From assembly GCA_030426845.1 (NCBI GenBank), contig JAUHXR010000020.1, positions 1 through 51,806 on the forward strand: DNA of 51,806 bases, in the 5' to 3' direction. The notes under the pieces were generated by a model. The model was not told the origin of the DNA. It saw only the letters and a list, made by a program, of their open reading frames with translations, and did no database searches. Numbering within the stretch: the first letter of the stretch is position 1; each line of letters opens with the position of its first letter. The stretch is from Polyangia bacterium (GTDB taxonomy: Bacteria; Myxococcota_A; Polyangia; Polyangiales; Sandaracinaceae). This document shows positions 17,248 through 25,501 of this stretch, in pieces. The translations under genes and the position numbers were made by a program.

Positions 17248-18156
17248 ATGACGGATCGCGTGCGTCTGGGCGACATGCTCATCGCGGCCGGGCTGGTGAG
17301 CCGCGCCCAGGTGCAGGAGGCGCTCGAGATCCAGAAGAAGACCGGCCAGCGCTTCGGCGAGACGCTGGTCGCGCTCGGGTACGTGGCCGAGGCCCAGATG
17401 ACCCAGATGCTGTCGAACCAGCTCTCGATCCCGTGGGTCAACCTGTATCACGTCGACTTCTCTCGTGAGCTCCTCGACCTGATCCCGGCCGACCTGGCCG
17501 AGCACTACGAGCTGATCCCGGTCTACGTTCGCTCGGTCCGTCGCCAGGGCGATACGCTGTACGTGGCGATGACCGACCCGCTCAGCCTCGACTCGCTCCA
17601 GCTCGTGGCCGACGAGTCGGGCCTGCCGGTCAAGCCCATGGTGGCCAACCCGAGCGACATTCGGAACGCCATCCGGGTCTACTACCTCGGCCTGCCGCCC
17701 CAGGTCGCGCCCGCGCCCACCTCTGGGCCGGCCGACCCTGTCGATGTCGATACGCCTGGGCTCGACGCGTCGGACCTCGAGAGCCTCCCGCCGTCCGAGC
17801 CGGCGCCGGCCGACCGCGAGTCGCGCCCGCCGGTCGAGCCGTCGATCCCGCCGACCCGACCCCCGGCCTCGTTCCTCACCCTCACGCTCCTCGACGGGAC
17901 GACCGTCCGGCTTCCGTCTCCGAGCGGCGCGGCGGCCCCCGACGAGCCGGCGGAGCGAGGCCTCACCACCCGCGACCTCATCGGCGCGCTGAACGCCCGC
18001 GCGGCCGGCGAGGACGTCGACGACATCCTGCCCCAGGGCGCGTGGGAGCCGCTCTTCGCGTCGCTGCTGTCGATCCTCCTCCGCAAGGGCCTCGTCGCGG
18101 ACTGGGAGTTCGTCGATGAGTGGAAGAAGCAGCGCGCGAAGTGGGAGCGCGAGTGA
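17248..18156 (+). CDS. Stand-alone MshEN (c-di-GMP binding) domain protein
   Basis: 302 residues. The N-terminus (residues 6-58) carries two consecutive 24-residue motifs of the type RLGxxxxxxG-x-x-...-Q: RLGDMLIAAGLV...Q (6-29) and RFGETLVALGYV...Q (35-58). This is the MshE/GspE N-terminal c-di-GMP-binding fold. The domain continues to about residue 150. A Pro/Glu-rich linker and a small C-terminal helical domain (LTTRDLIGALNARAAGED...) follow. There is no ATPase domain, so it is not a secretion ATPase; it probably senses c-di-GMP for another machine. The stop overlaps the GTG of the dehydrogenase gene. Confidence 0.82.
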   Translation: MTDRVRLGDMLIAAGLVSRAQVQEALEIQKKTGQRFGETLVALGYVAEAQMTQMLSNQLSIPWVNLYHVDFSRELLDLIPADLAEHYELIPVYVRSVRRQGDTLYVAMTDPLSLDSLQLVADESGLPVKPMVANPSDIRNAIRVYYLGLPPQVAPAPTSGPADPVDVDTPGLDASDLESLPPSEPAPADRESRPPVEPSIPPTRPPASFLTLTLLDGTTVRLPSPSGAAAPDEPAERGLTTRDLIGALNARAAGEDVDDILPQGAWEPLFASLLSILLRKGLVADWEFVDEWKKQRAKWERE

Positions 18157-19115
18157 GCTTCTTCGTGACAAGACGGCTCTCGATCGACCCGGCGGCCCGC
18201 GTGCCGAGCGACGTCGAGGTGCGGGTGTTCGGGGCCGACCGGGTCCCGCGGGCCGACGAGATCGTCGAGGGCGCGCGGGGCTGCCACACGCTCCTGACGC
18301 TGGTGAGCGACCCGGTCGATGGGGCCTTGCTCGACCGCCTCCCCCACGTGCGGCACGTGGCCCAGGTGGCGGTCGGCTACGACAACGTCGACGTCGAGGC
18401 GTGCCGAGAGCGCGGGGTCCTCGTGACCCACACCCCGGACGTGCTCACCGACGCGACGGCGGACCTCGCCTGGACGCTGATCCTCGCGGTGGCTCGGCGG
18501 GTCCGCGAGGGCGAGGCGATGGTGCGCGAGGGCCGCTTCGACGGCTGGTCGCCCACGATGCTCCTCGGGATGGAGCTGCGCGGGCGGACGCTCGGGATCT
18601 TCGGCTTCGGCCGCATCGGCCAGGCGGTCGCCGCGCGCGCCGCGGGCTTCGGCATGCGCGTGATCTACTGCTCGCGCTCGGAGGTCGAGGGCCCGGCGCG
18701 GCGCGTGAGCTTCGACGCGCTGCTCCGCGACAGCGACGTCATCAGCCTCCACGCCCCGCTCGACGAGCACACCCGCGGGCGCTTCGACGCCGCGGCGCTC
18801 GGGCGGATGAAGCCGGGCGCGATCCTCGTCAACACCGCGCGCGGCCCGCTCCTGGACGAGGGCGCGATCGCCGGCGCGCTCGACGACGGCCCGCTGTTCG
18901 GGGTCGGCCTCGACGTCTACGCCGAGGAGCCGCGGGTGCACCCGAGCCTGCTCGGCCGCGACGACGTCGTGCTCCTCCCCCACCTCGGCAGCGCGACCGA
19001 GGCGGCCCGGGCGCGCATGGCCGAGACGGCGCTCGACGACGCGGTGCGCGTTCTCCGCGGCGAGACGCCGGCCCACCCGATCCCCGAGCTCCGCGAGGCC
19101 TCGGTCCTCTCGTGA
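18153..19115 (+). CDS. D-isomer-specific 2-hydroxyacid dehydrogenase
   Basis: 320-residue NAD(P)-dependent dehydrogenase of the glyoxylate reductase/phosphoglycerate dehydrogenase family. Evidence: the substrate-domain loop VAQVAVGYDNVDV, the Rossmann motif GIFGFGRIGQAVA, the catalytic Arg in NTARGPLLDE, the Glu region DVYAEEP, and the catalytic His in LLPHLGSAT. The substrate is not clear from sequence; glyoxylate/hydroxypyruvate is likely. GTG 18153 overlaps the preceding stop and has GGGAG five bases before it. The stop overlaps the GTG of the PLD-like gene, so the three are an operon. Confidence 0.92.
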   Translation: MSFFVTRRLSIDPAARVPSDVEVRVFGADRVPRADEIVEGARGCHTLLTLVSDPVDGALLDRLPHVRHVAQVAVGYDNVDVEACRERGVLVTHTPDVLTDATADLAWTLILAVARRVREGEAMVREGRFDGWSPTMLLGMELRGRTLGIFGFGRIGQAVAARAAGFGMRVIYCSRSEVEGPARRVSFDALLRDSDVISLHAPLDEHTRGRFDAAALGRMKPGAILVNTARGPLLDEGAIAGALDDGPLFGVGLDVYAEEPRVHPSLLGRDDVVLLPHLGSATEAARARMAETALDDAVRVLRGETPAHPIPELREASVLS

Positions 19116-19675
19116 TCGACTTCGTCGACGACCCGCGCGCGGTCCGCCTGTCGCTCGTCGGCGGCCGGGGGCACTACGAGGCGGTGATCCGGGCCGCGCT
19201 CGAGGCGAAGGTGAGCGTCTGGATCGCGACCGCGAACCTCAAGGACCTCTTCGTCGAGGCCGGTCGGGTCGGGCGCCGCGCCCGCTACGAGAGCGTCCTC
19301 GACGCGCTCGCCCGGATGGTCGAGCGCGGGGTCGAGCTGCGCTTGCTCCACGCGGGCTTTCCGTCGCGTGCGTTCCGCGAGTCCTTCGACGCGCACCCCG
19401 CGCTGGTGGCGGGCGGGCTCGCGCTCCGGCAGTGCCCGCGGGTGCACCTCAAGGCGGTGATCGTCGACGGCCGCCACCTCTACCTCGGCTCGGCCAACTG
19501 GACCGGGGCGGGCCTCGGCGCCAAGAGCGGCGCGCGGCGCAACTTCGAGCTGGGCCTCTGGACCGACGACGAGGCGCTGCTCGACCGTGTCCAGGCGCTC
19601 TTCGACCACCTCTGGGCGGGCGGCGAGTGCGCGGGCTGCGGGCGGCGCGACGTCTGCGACGACCCGATCGCCTGA
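19112..19675 (+). CDS. Small phospholipase D-like protein
   Basis: 187 residues with one HKD-type motif, HLKAVIVDGRHLYLGSANWTG (His, Lys and Asp in place, then the GSxNWT strand). The N-terminal half (LSLVGGRGHYEAVIRAALEAKVSVWIATANLKD) matches the first half of a PLD fold. A single motif means the active enzyme would be a dimer, as in bacterial Nuc endonuclease. The C-terminus adds four cysteines (GECAGCGRRDVC) of unknown use, perhaps metal-binding. There is no signal peptide, so it is cytoplasmic, in contrast to the PLD lipoprotein at 50879. Possible nuclease or lipid phosphodiesterase. Confidence 0.85.
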   Translation: MIDFVDDPRAVRLSLVGGRGHYEAVIRAALEAKVSVWIATANLKDLFVEAGRVGRRARYESVLDALARMVERGVELRLLHAGFPSRAFRESFDAHPALVAGGLALRQCPRVHLKAVIVDGRHLYLGSANWTGAGLGAKSGARRNFELGLWTDDEALLDRVQALFDHLWAGGECAGCGRRDVCDDPIA

Positions 19676-19692
19676 GCTGCTGTTCCGGGTGA

Positions 19693-19748
19693 CTAGGACA
19701 CTGCGGCGCGCTGTGATTTCGATCGGTTAGCGCGTCGCAGCGTCCTAG
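19693..19748. terminator. Bidirectional hairpin terminator between convergent genes
   Basis: Two 20-base arms (19693-19712 and 19729-19748) pair as CTAGGAC-A-CTGCG-G-CGCGCT with one A-C mismatch and one G-U pair, around a 16-base loop. They lie between the PLD-like gene and the convergent lipoprotein gene and include the latter's stop codon. No T tract is present, so termination efficiency is uncertain. Confidence 0.6.
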
Positions 19749-20179
19749 AGGCCCGCGTCGGTGTTGGGCGGGACCGGGGCGCGGGTGGCCACGCAGAAGC
19801 GGCGCTGGCCGCGCTCCTCGTCGATCACCTCGGCGAGCGTGCCGAGCTGGGGATCGGTGAGATCCTCGGCCGCGAAGCACGCGAAGCCGTCGTCGACCCG
19901 GCAGTTGCCGTCGCCCTCGCAGCGCCGCATGCACGCGGTGAAGGTCAGTCGCGACGGGTCGGGCCGGAAGCGGACGCAGACCGCGTCGTCCGGGCAGGTG
20001 TCGGCCTCGCAGCCGAACACCGTGCAGGCCCCGCCGGGGCGGGTCGAGTCGCACTGGCGGTCGCCGTTGATCGAGCAGTCGAGGGCGCTCGTGCACGAGT
20101 CCCCGATGGCCGGCGCGCACCCCGAGGCCACCGCGACGAGGGCGGCGACGAGGATCGAGGCGAGGGTGGCGGGCCGCAT
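19745..20179 (-). CDS. Small Cys-rich lipoprotein
   Basis: 144 residues starting at ATG 20179: signal peptide ATLASILVAALVAVASGC with lipobox VASGC, then a Cys-rich domain (GDSCTSALDC, RQCDSTRPGGACTVFGC, DTCPDDAVC, CMRRCEGDGNC, ACF). The spacing suggests two or three small disulfide modules like those found in other myxobacterial surface lipoproteins. It ends in DAGL. No enzymatic motif is seen. The frame remains open upstream to 20332, but only the ATG at 20179 gives a signal peptide. Divergent from the transglycosylase. Confidence 0.72.
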   Translation of the reverse strand: MRPATLASILVAALVAVASGCAPAIGDSCTSALDCSINGDRQCDSTRPGGACTVFGCEADTCPDDAVCVRFRPDPSRLTFTACMRRCEGDGNCRVDDGFACFAAEDLTDPQLGTLAEVIDEERGQRRFCVATRAPVPPNTDAGL

Positions 20180-20306
20180 GGGCGCCGGAGCATAGCCAAA
20201 CCGAGAGCCCGCGCCATCGCGTTCCGGTTGTTCGCCTCGACCCCCCGTGGCGTGCGAGCGTCGCGGGGCGATGGAATCGCGCGCGGAGCGGCGGCGGTTG
20301 GGGGCC

Positions 20307-20348
20307 ATGCGGATGCGGATGCGGATGCGCACGCGGATGGGGATGCGG
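20307..20348 (+). repeat. Hexanucleotide repeat made of start codons
   Basis: Seven near-identical hexamers (ATGCGG, with variants ATGCGC, ACGCGG and ATGGGG) run in frame at the start of the transglycosylase gene and give Met-Arg-Met-Arg... Six of the seven hexamers could serve as start codons. Copy-number change keeps the frame and only alters the length of the basic n-region of the signal peptide. Confidence 0.8.
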
Positions 20349-22478
20349 GTCGGCTCGGCGATGCTCGTGCTCGCCCTGGCCGTCGGGCCGGGGCTGGCGC
20401 GCGCCCAGGACGCGGCCCGCCAGGCGATCGCCGAGCGGGCGCAGGCGCACGACGACGAGATCGCGCTGAGGCGCCTCCGCGCCCACCCGGAGCGCGGCGC
20501 GGCCGATCTGCGCTACCTCGAGGGCCGGCTCCTCGATCGTCTCGGGCGCTACCTCGAGGCGGCCCGTGCCTACCCGACCGGCGACGTGGCCGACGGGCTG
20601 CCTGGGCCGATCCGTGAGGACGCTCGCCGTCGGGCCGCGGTGGCGCTCGCGCGCGGGGGACGCTGCGCCGAGGCGGAGCCGATGCTCGCGTCGGACGCGG
20701 ACGATCCCCTCGTGGCGGCGCGGATCGCGGAGTGTGCCCTCGCGCGCGGCGACCACGCCCGCGCGGCCGAGCTGCTCGCGGCGGTCTCGCGGCGCCGGGC
20801 CGGGCCCGTCGACCTGTTCGCGGCGCGTCTCGAGCTCGCCGACGCCCTCGCGGCGACCGATCGGGCGGACGAGGCGGCGACCGTGCTGACCGCCCTGGTG
20901 GTCGAGCGACCCGAGCACCCGGAGGCGTCGCTCGCGTGGCGGCGGCTGGAGGAGATCACCGGACAGCCGCCCGCCCTCAGCTTCGATCAGCGCCTGCGCC
21001 GGGTGGAGCGGCTGGTCGAGGTGCGCCATTTCGCGGAGGCGCTCGAGGCCCTCGAGACGATCGAGCCGCCGCGCGAGCGCGCCGCGCGCCGTCACTACCT
21101 CCACGTGCGCGGCGTCGCGCTCTACCGCGAGCGCCACCACTACGCCGAGGCGGCCGAGGTCCTCGCCGAGAGCGCCGAGGCGGGCGGCGCCTACGCCCTC
21201 GAGGACGCGTTCCACGCCGCGCGCGCCCTCTCGCGCGCCGACCGCGACGACGAGGCGGTCCGCGCCTACCGCGCCTTCGCCCGCGCCCACCCCGACCACG
21301 CCCGCGCCCCCGAGGCCACCTACCTCGCGGCCTGGCTCGAGCTGCGTCACGGGCAGCGTGGCGGCGAGCGGGCGATGCGTCGCTTCCTCGCGAGCCGCCT
21401 CGCCCGCCGCGCCCCGGCGCTGGCGCGCGACGCCACGTGGCAGCTTGGCCTGCGGTCCTTCGAGGCCGAGCGCTACGCCGACGCCGAGCGGCAGTTTCAG
21501 GCCTACGCCGCGCTCGATCGAGACACGCTGGTGCGGGCGCGCGGGCTCTACTGGCTCGGCCGGGCGCGGGCCGCGCGGGGGCGCCGGGCCGGCGCGATCG
21601 AAGCCTACCGCGAGGCGCTCTACGTCGAGCCGCTCCACTGGTACGCGCTCCTGTCGCGCCAGCGCCTCGAGGAGCTCGGCGAAGACTCGCCGCCGCCCTA
21701 CCCGGAGCCCCCGGAGACCGACGCCGCCCCGCCGCCGGCCGCGACGCTGCCCGACGAGGTCCGTGTCTACGCGTCGCTCGGGCTCCGGGGGGACGCGCGG
21801 GACGCCCTGCGCCGCCACGAGCGCGCGCTGCGGCGCGAAGGAGGCGCCCGCGCGGTCGCAGAGGCCTACGCCTCGCTCGGCGATCCGAGCCGGCCGCTCC
21901 GGCTGCTCGGAGGCGCCGCGACCACCCGGCGGACCAGAACGCCCGGGCCGGCCGACCGCTGGCGCTGGGACGCGGCCTACCCGAGACCCTGGCCCGACGA
22001 GGCCGCGGCCGCCGCGCGCGCGGCCGACCTGACCCCCGCGCACCTCTACGCGGTCATGCGCCAGGAGAGCGGCTTCGACCCGGACGCGGTGAGCTACGCG
22101 GACGCGGTCGGGCTGATGCAGCTCCTTCCCAGCACCGCGGCCCGGGTCGCCTCCCAGCACGGCTGGGAAGTGTCACGAGAGATGCTGTTCGACCCGGCGA
22201 TGAACCTCCGGCTGGGCGCGGCCTACGTCGGCGGGCTCGTGGCGCGCTTCGGGGTCCCGCTGGCCTTCGCGGCCTTCAACGCGGGGGGGCACCGGGTCGA
22301 CGAGTGGCTCACCCAGCGTGGCGAGGCGCCCCTCGACCTGTTCGTCGAGCGCATCCCCTTCGAGCAGACGCGCAACTACATCCGCCGGGTGACCACCCAT
22401 CTCGCTCACTATCGATACCTCTCCGATCCGGACGGCGGCTGGCCCGTCACCTTGCCGGTCGAGGTGGCGCCGCGTTAA
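20307..22478 (+). CDS. Slt-type soluble lytic transglycosylase with TPR-like domain
   Basis: 723-residue exported muramidase. After a Met-Arg repeat and a signal peptide (LVLALAVGPGLARAQD), residues about 40-520 are alpha-helical superhelical repeats (many AEAARAYP, ADAERQFQAYAALD segments) as in Slt70. The C-terminal SLT domain carries the catalytic Glu in AVMRQESGFDPDAVS (about residue 587), then GLMQLLPSTAARVA, NLRLGAAYVGGLV and AFAAFNAGGHRV. It cleaves peptidoglycan with 1,6-anhydro product formation in the periplasm. Start choice among repeated ATGs is uncertain; the frame is open from 20247. The next gene begins nine bases later. Confidence 0.9.
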   Translation: MRMRMRMRTRMGMRVGSAMLVLALAVGPGLARAQDAARQAIAERAQAHDDEIALRRLRAHPERGAADLRYLEGRLLDRLGRYLEAARAYPTGDVADGLPGPIREDARRRAAVALARGGRCAEAEPMLASDADDPLVAARIAECALARGDHARAAELLAAVSRRRAGPVDLFAARLELADALAATDRADEAATVLTALVVERPEHPEASLAWRRLEEITGQPPALSFDQRLRRVERLVEVRHFAEALEALETIEPPRERAARRHYLHVRGVALYRERHHYAEAAEVLAESAEAGGAYALEDAFHAARALSRADRDDEAVRAYRAFARAHPDHARAPEATYLAAWLELRHGQRGGERAMRRFLASRLARRAPALARDATWQLGLRSFEAERYADAERQFQAYAALDRDTLVRARGLYWLGRARAARGRRAGAIEAYREALYVEPLHWYALLSRQRLEELGEDSPPPYPEPPETDAAPPPAATLPDEVRVYASLGLRGDARDALRRHERALRREGGARAVAEAYASLGDPSRPLRLLGGAATTRRTRTPGPADRWRWDAAYPRPWPDEAAAAARAADLTPAHLYAVMRQESGFDPDAVSYADAVGLMQLLPSTAARVASQHGWEVSREMLFDPAMNLRLGAAYVGGLVARFGVPLAFAAFNAGGHRVDEWLTQRGEAPLDLFVERIPFEQTRNYIRRVTTHLAHYRYLSDPDGGWPVTLPVEVAPR

Positions 22479-22487
22479 GCCGACCTC

Positions 22488-23504
22488 GTGCGCGAGGTGA
22501 CCCACCGCTACGAGGACCCGCTCGACCGCGTCTGGGTCGAGGTCGCCCGACGGGTCGGTCTGCGCGTCCGGCGCACCCCGCACGCGTTCGCGGCGACCGA
22601 CGGGGCGGGCGAGCTGGCGATCGGCGAGCCCTCGACCCTCGACGCCGACGACTGCCTCGCGCAGATGATCTTCCACGAGCTCTGCCACTCCCTGGTCGAG
22701 GGGCCCGAGTCGTTCGAGCGCGAGGACTGGGGCCTCGACAACGAGACCGACCGCGACCTGCCCCGCGAGCGCGCGTGCCTGCGCGCCCAGGCCTACCTCG
22801 GGTCGCGCTACGGCCTGCGGCGCTGCCTCGCGCCCACGACCGACCACCGCGCGTTCTACGACGCCCTCGGGCCCGACCCCCTGCGAGGCGACGCGGCCGA
22901 CGTGACCCTCGCGCGCCTCGCGGTGACGCGGGCGGAGCGCGATCCCTGGCACCCCCACCTCGAGGCCGGTCTCGAGGCCACCCGGGCGATCGTCGAGGCC
23001 GCCGCGCCGTTCGCCCCGCCCGCCTCGCTGTTCGCGCTCCTCGAGCCGGCCCGCCGTCCGCACCCCGCGGGGGGCTGGGTCCACCCCGCCGAGGTCGGCG
23101 GGTGCGGCGCCTGCGCGTGGGCGTTCGAGGGCGGGTCCGGTCGGCCGCGGCTGCGCTGCGCGGCGCGGAGCCGCGTGCGGGTGGAGCGGGCCTGGCCCGG
23201 CTGCGAGCGCTTCGCCGCGCGGGTGGCTTGCGAGGACTGCGGAGCCTGCTGCCGCGAGGCCTACGGCGCGGTGGAGCTCTCGGCGCGCGATCCCTTCGTG
23301 AAGGCGCACCCCACGCTCGTCACCCTCGAGGATGGCCGGCGCTCGCTGCGCCGGGTCGACGGGCGCTGCCCCGCGCTCGAGGGCGGCGACGGGCGCGACT
23401 ACCGCTGCCGGCACTACACGACGCGGCCGCGGAGCTGCCGCGAGTTCACCCGGGGCGGCGCGAACTGCTTCGAGGCGCGTCGGCGCGTCGGGCTCAGCCC
23501 GTGA
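22488..23504 (+). CDS. HExxH domain fused to YkgJ-type Cys-cluster domain
   Basis: 338 residues, cytoplasmic. Residues 1-190 contain a zincin motif HELCH (63-67) preceded by LAQMIF and followed by ERACLRAQAYLG, which could supply a third ligand. The C-terminal part is a YkgJ-type (CxxCxxCC) domain: Cys248, 251, 254, 255 in ACEDCGACC, then Cys294, 307, 317 and 327 (RCPAL, CRHYTTRPRSCREF, NC). Between them sits a third Cys set (CGAC, 206-209; Cys224; Cys239). YkgJ domains bind Fe-S or zinc and are of uncertain function. The fusion with a peptidase-like motif is unusual. GTG 22488 lies nine bases after the transglycosylase stop; its own stop overlaps the next GTG. Confidence 0.75.
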   Translation: MREVTHRYEDPLDRVWVEVARRVGLRVRRTPHAFAATDGAGELAIGEPSTLDADDCLAQMIFHELCHSLVEGPESFEREDWGLDNETDRDLPRERACLRAQAYLGSRYGLRRCLAPTTDHRAFYDALGPDPLRGDAADVTLARLAVTRAERDPWHPHLEAGLEATRAIVEAAAPFAPPASLFALLEPARRPHPAGGWVHPAEVGGCGACAWAFEGGSGRPRLRCAARSRVRVERAWPGCERFAARVACEDCGACCREAYGAVELSARDPFVKAHPTLVTLEDGRRSLRRVDGRCPALEGGDGRDYRCRHYTTRPRSCREFTRGGANCFEARRRVGLSP

Positions 23505-23764
23505 GGCGCGGCTCGGCCGGATCGGGCCCGGGGACGCGCCGGCTGGCCGGCAAGCTGGTGATGGCGGGCGGGGTCGTGCTCGCGGTGACGGTGGCCTTCG
23601 CGCTGGTGCTCATCGATCTGCGGGTCACCGCCCTCGCGCCGGCGGCCGAGCGTGAGGCGCTGCTGGCCGAGGGGATCCGCGCTTCGCTCGCCTGGGCGGC
23701 CGGGTCGGGCGGCGCGGTGTGCCTCCTCGGGCTCGCGCTCTGGCTGAGCGGGCGGGGGCGCTGA
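23501..23764 (+). CDS. Small two-helix membrane protein
   Basis: 87 residues starting at GTG 23501 (GTGA overlap with the HExxH-YkgJ gene). It has a basic N-terminus, TM1 (about 17-39, MAGGVVLAVTVAFALVLI), a short acidic external loop and TM2 (about 63-84), ending in SGRGR. No family is recognised. Translational coupling suggests a partner of the upstream fusion protein. Confidence 0.65.
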   Translation: MRRGSAGSGPGTRRLAGKLVMAGGVVLAVTVAFALVLIDLRVTALAPAAEREALLAEGIRASLAWAAGSGGAVCLLGLALWLSGRGR

Positions 23765-23801
23765 CGCGAAGCGATGGCCCTTCGGGCCGCGAACCGTCAC
23801 A

Positions 23802-24506
23802 ATGTGGTCCGTGGCGGACCCCGCCCTACATGCGCGCGGCGATGGCGCGCGCCGCTTTCCCCGCACGGCCGATCGGTACGTCGGGCGCTTCCTCCTCTTG
23901 GAGGACAACCCGCACCAGCAACGCGCCTTGCGGCGTCGACTGGAGGAGCGCCGGCCGGTCGATCTCGCGCCGTCGATCTCCGAGGCGCGCGTCCGCGTGG
24001 CCTCCGGGGTCCCCTACATCGGCTACGTGTTCGACGTGAACCTGCCCGACGGCGACGGGGTCGAGCTGCTCTCGCAGCTCCGCGAGCGCGCCCGCATCAC
24101 CGCCCCCGCGGTGATCATCACCGCCGGCGAGATCGACCGCGACATCGCGGCGCGCGCGGGCGCCCTCGGCCGCCTCCTGCCCAAGCCGGGCCTCGACCTC
24201 GACCCGGCGGGCTTCCTCGAGGGGCTCGAGGCCTTCGTCGACGACGCGCTCGGCTACGAGCGCGAGACGCTCGGTCCGCGCGCGACGCTGTTCGACCTCT
24301 CGGACGGAGAGCTGACGCAGACCCAGATGGACGTCGCCGAGCTGGGCGTGCTCGGCTACAGCCGCTCCGACATCGCGCGCGAGCTCGGCATCACCGTGCA
24401 CACCGTGCGCTCGCATATCCGCGACGTCCTCCTCAAGACGGGGCTGCGTGGTCAGCGCCTCTCGACGCTCGCCCGGCGCGTCAACGAGCGGCGCCGCAAC
24501 CGGTGA
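23802..24506 (+). CDS. Response regulator with LuxR-type DNA-binding domain
   Basis: 234 residues. The receiver domain (about 30-150) has the acidic patch LLLEDN, the phosphorylated Asp in YVFDVNLPDGDGV, the Thr position in VIITAGE and the Lys in LLPKPG. The C-terminal helix-turn-helix (LTQTQMDVAELGVLGYSRSDIARELGITVHTVRSHIRDVL) is of the LuxR/FixJ type. No kinase gene is adjacent. ATG 23802 gives a 28-residue leader before the receiver; a later start is possible. It probably regulates transcription on phosphorylation. Confidence 0.87.
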   Translation: MWSVADPALHARGDGARRFPRTADRYVGRFLLLEDNPHQQRALRRRLEERRPVDLAPSISEARVRVASGVPYIGYVFDVNLPDGDGVELLSQLRERARITAPAVIITAGEIDRDIAARAGALGRLLPKPGLDLDPAGFLEGLEAFVDDALGYERETLGPRATLFDLSDGELTQTQMDVAELGVLGYSRSDIARELGITVHTVRSHIRDVLLKTGLRGQRLSTLARRVNERRRNR

Positions 24507-24542
24507 TGGGCGTCGCACCGAACGCGGCGCGCAAAAGCGTCC

Positions 24543-24571
24543 TTGACACTGCCGTCGCGGCACGAGAGCTT
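24543..24571 (+). promoter_or_regulatory. Possible sigma70 promoter for the PP2C gene
   Basis: A perfect -35 hexamer TTGACA (24543-24548) stands in the 115-base gap before the phosphatase gene. The -10 region at the right distance (GAGCTT) is poor. Call rests mainly on the -35 and its position. Confidence 0.35.
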
Positions 24572-24587
24572 CGAGCCGATGCGCACC

Positions 24588-24627
24588 GGAGTCCGCCGGC
24601 CATGAGTGGAGCCTGCCGGCCATGAAC
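24588..24627 (+). promoter_or_regulatory. Tandem RBS-start duplication with 7-codon leader ORF
   Basis: Two adjacent 20-base units (24588-24607 and 24608-24627; 16 of 20 identical) each contain GGAG, ten bases, then ATG. The first ATG (24602) opens a 7-codon ORF (MSGACRP) whose TGA overlaps the second ATG (24622), the start of the phosphatase (ATGA). The leader peptide would be translated first and the phosphatase by re-initiation or from its own GGAG. Confidence 0.6.
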
Positions 24628-25386
24628 ATTGTCGCGGCGGGTCTGTCGGACGTCGGTCAGCAGCGGGAGCACAACGAGGACAGCTTCTGCATTCTGCCGG
24701 AGTACGACCTGTTCATCGTGGCGGACGGCATGGGCGGTCATCGCGCGGGCGACGTCGCCAGCAAGATGGCCACCCACACCATCGCCAGCTTCTTCCAGGC
24801 GACCTCCAAGGAGGACGCCACCTGGCCCTTCCACTTCGACCCGCACCTGTCGGTGGAGGAGAACCGCCTCATCACGGGCATCAAGGTCGCCAACAAGCGC
24901 ATCTTCGAGGCGTCCACGCGCTACCGCGAGGTCCACGGGATGGGCACCACGGTGGTGGGCGCGCTGTTCAGCCGGGAGCGCAAGCGGATGTACGTGGCCC
25001 ACGTGGGCGACAGCCGCGCCTACCGGGTGCGCGACGGTGAGATCACCCAGCTCACCCGCGACCACTCGCTGCTCAACGACTACCTGCTCGTCATGCCCGA
25101 CATGACCCAGGAGCAGCGCGACGAGCTGCCCAAGAACGTCATCACGCGCGCGCTGGGCATGCAGGACTCGGTCGTCGTCGACCTCGTGCCGGAGCAGCCG
25201 GCCCCCGGGGACGTCTACTGTCTCTGCTCGGACGGGCTCAGCGGGATGATGGACGACGCGACGATCCGCGAGCTGATCGTCGACAACGACGCCCTCGACG
25301 ACGCGGCCAAGGCGCTCATCACGCGCGCCAACGACAACGGCGGCGAGGACAACATCACGGTGGTTCTCCTCCGCATCACCGAGTGA
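24622..25386 (+). CDS. PP2C-family Ser/Thr protein phosphatase
   Basis: 254-residue metal-dependent phosphatase (PrpC/Stp-like) that removes phosphate from Ser/Thr residues. Metal and catalytic motifs are intact: AGLSDVGQQREHNEDSF, VADGMGGHRAGDVAS, MGTTVVGALF, VAHVGDSRAYRVRDGE, LCSDGLSGMMDD and GGEDNITVVLLRI. It is cytoplasmic, without membrane segments. The natural opponents are Hanks-type kinases such as the one at 31786. It begins with a duplicated RBS-start unit. Confidence 0.95.
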   Translation: MNIVAAGLSDVGQQREHNEDSFCILPEYDLFIVADGMGGHRAGDVASKMATHTIASFFQATSKEDATWPFHFDPHLSVEENRLITGIKVANKRIFEASTRYREVHGMGTTVVGALFSRERKRMYVAHVGDSRAYRVRDGEITQLTRDHSLLNDYLLVMPDMTQEQRDELPKNVITRALGMQDSVVVDLVPEQPAPGDVYCLCSDGLSGMMDDATIRELIVDNDALDDAAKALITRANDNGGEDNITVVLLRITE

Positions 25387-25501
25387 TCGTCGCGACCGGC
25401 CGCGTGCGCTTGCGGCCCCGCCGCGGGCGAACCAAGACAGCGGTTCAGGCCGGTCCCGCCCGGCCGTTTCTCAGACTCAACCCACCCGTGAGGCGCAGCA
25501 C

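Noticed and set aside
19112-19675. Toxin or phage-defence PLD nuclease
   Set aside because: Only a single HKD motif and operon with a metabolic dehydrogenase; no helicase or defence gene is nearby.
25448-25470. Terminator after the PP2C gene
   Set aside because: The GGCCG...CGGCC stem is only five bp in a GC-rich context and would be common by chance.
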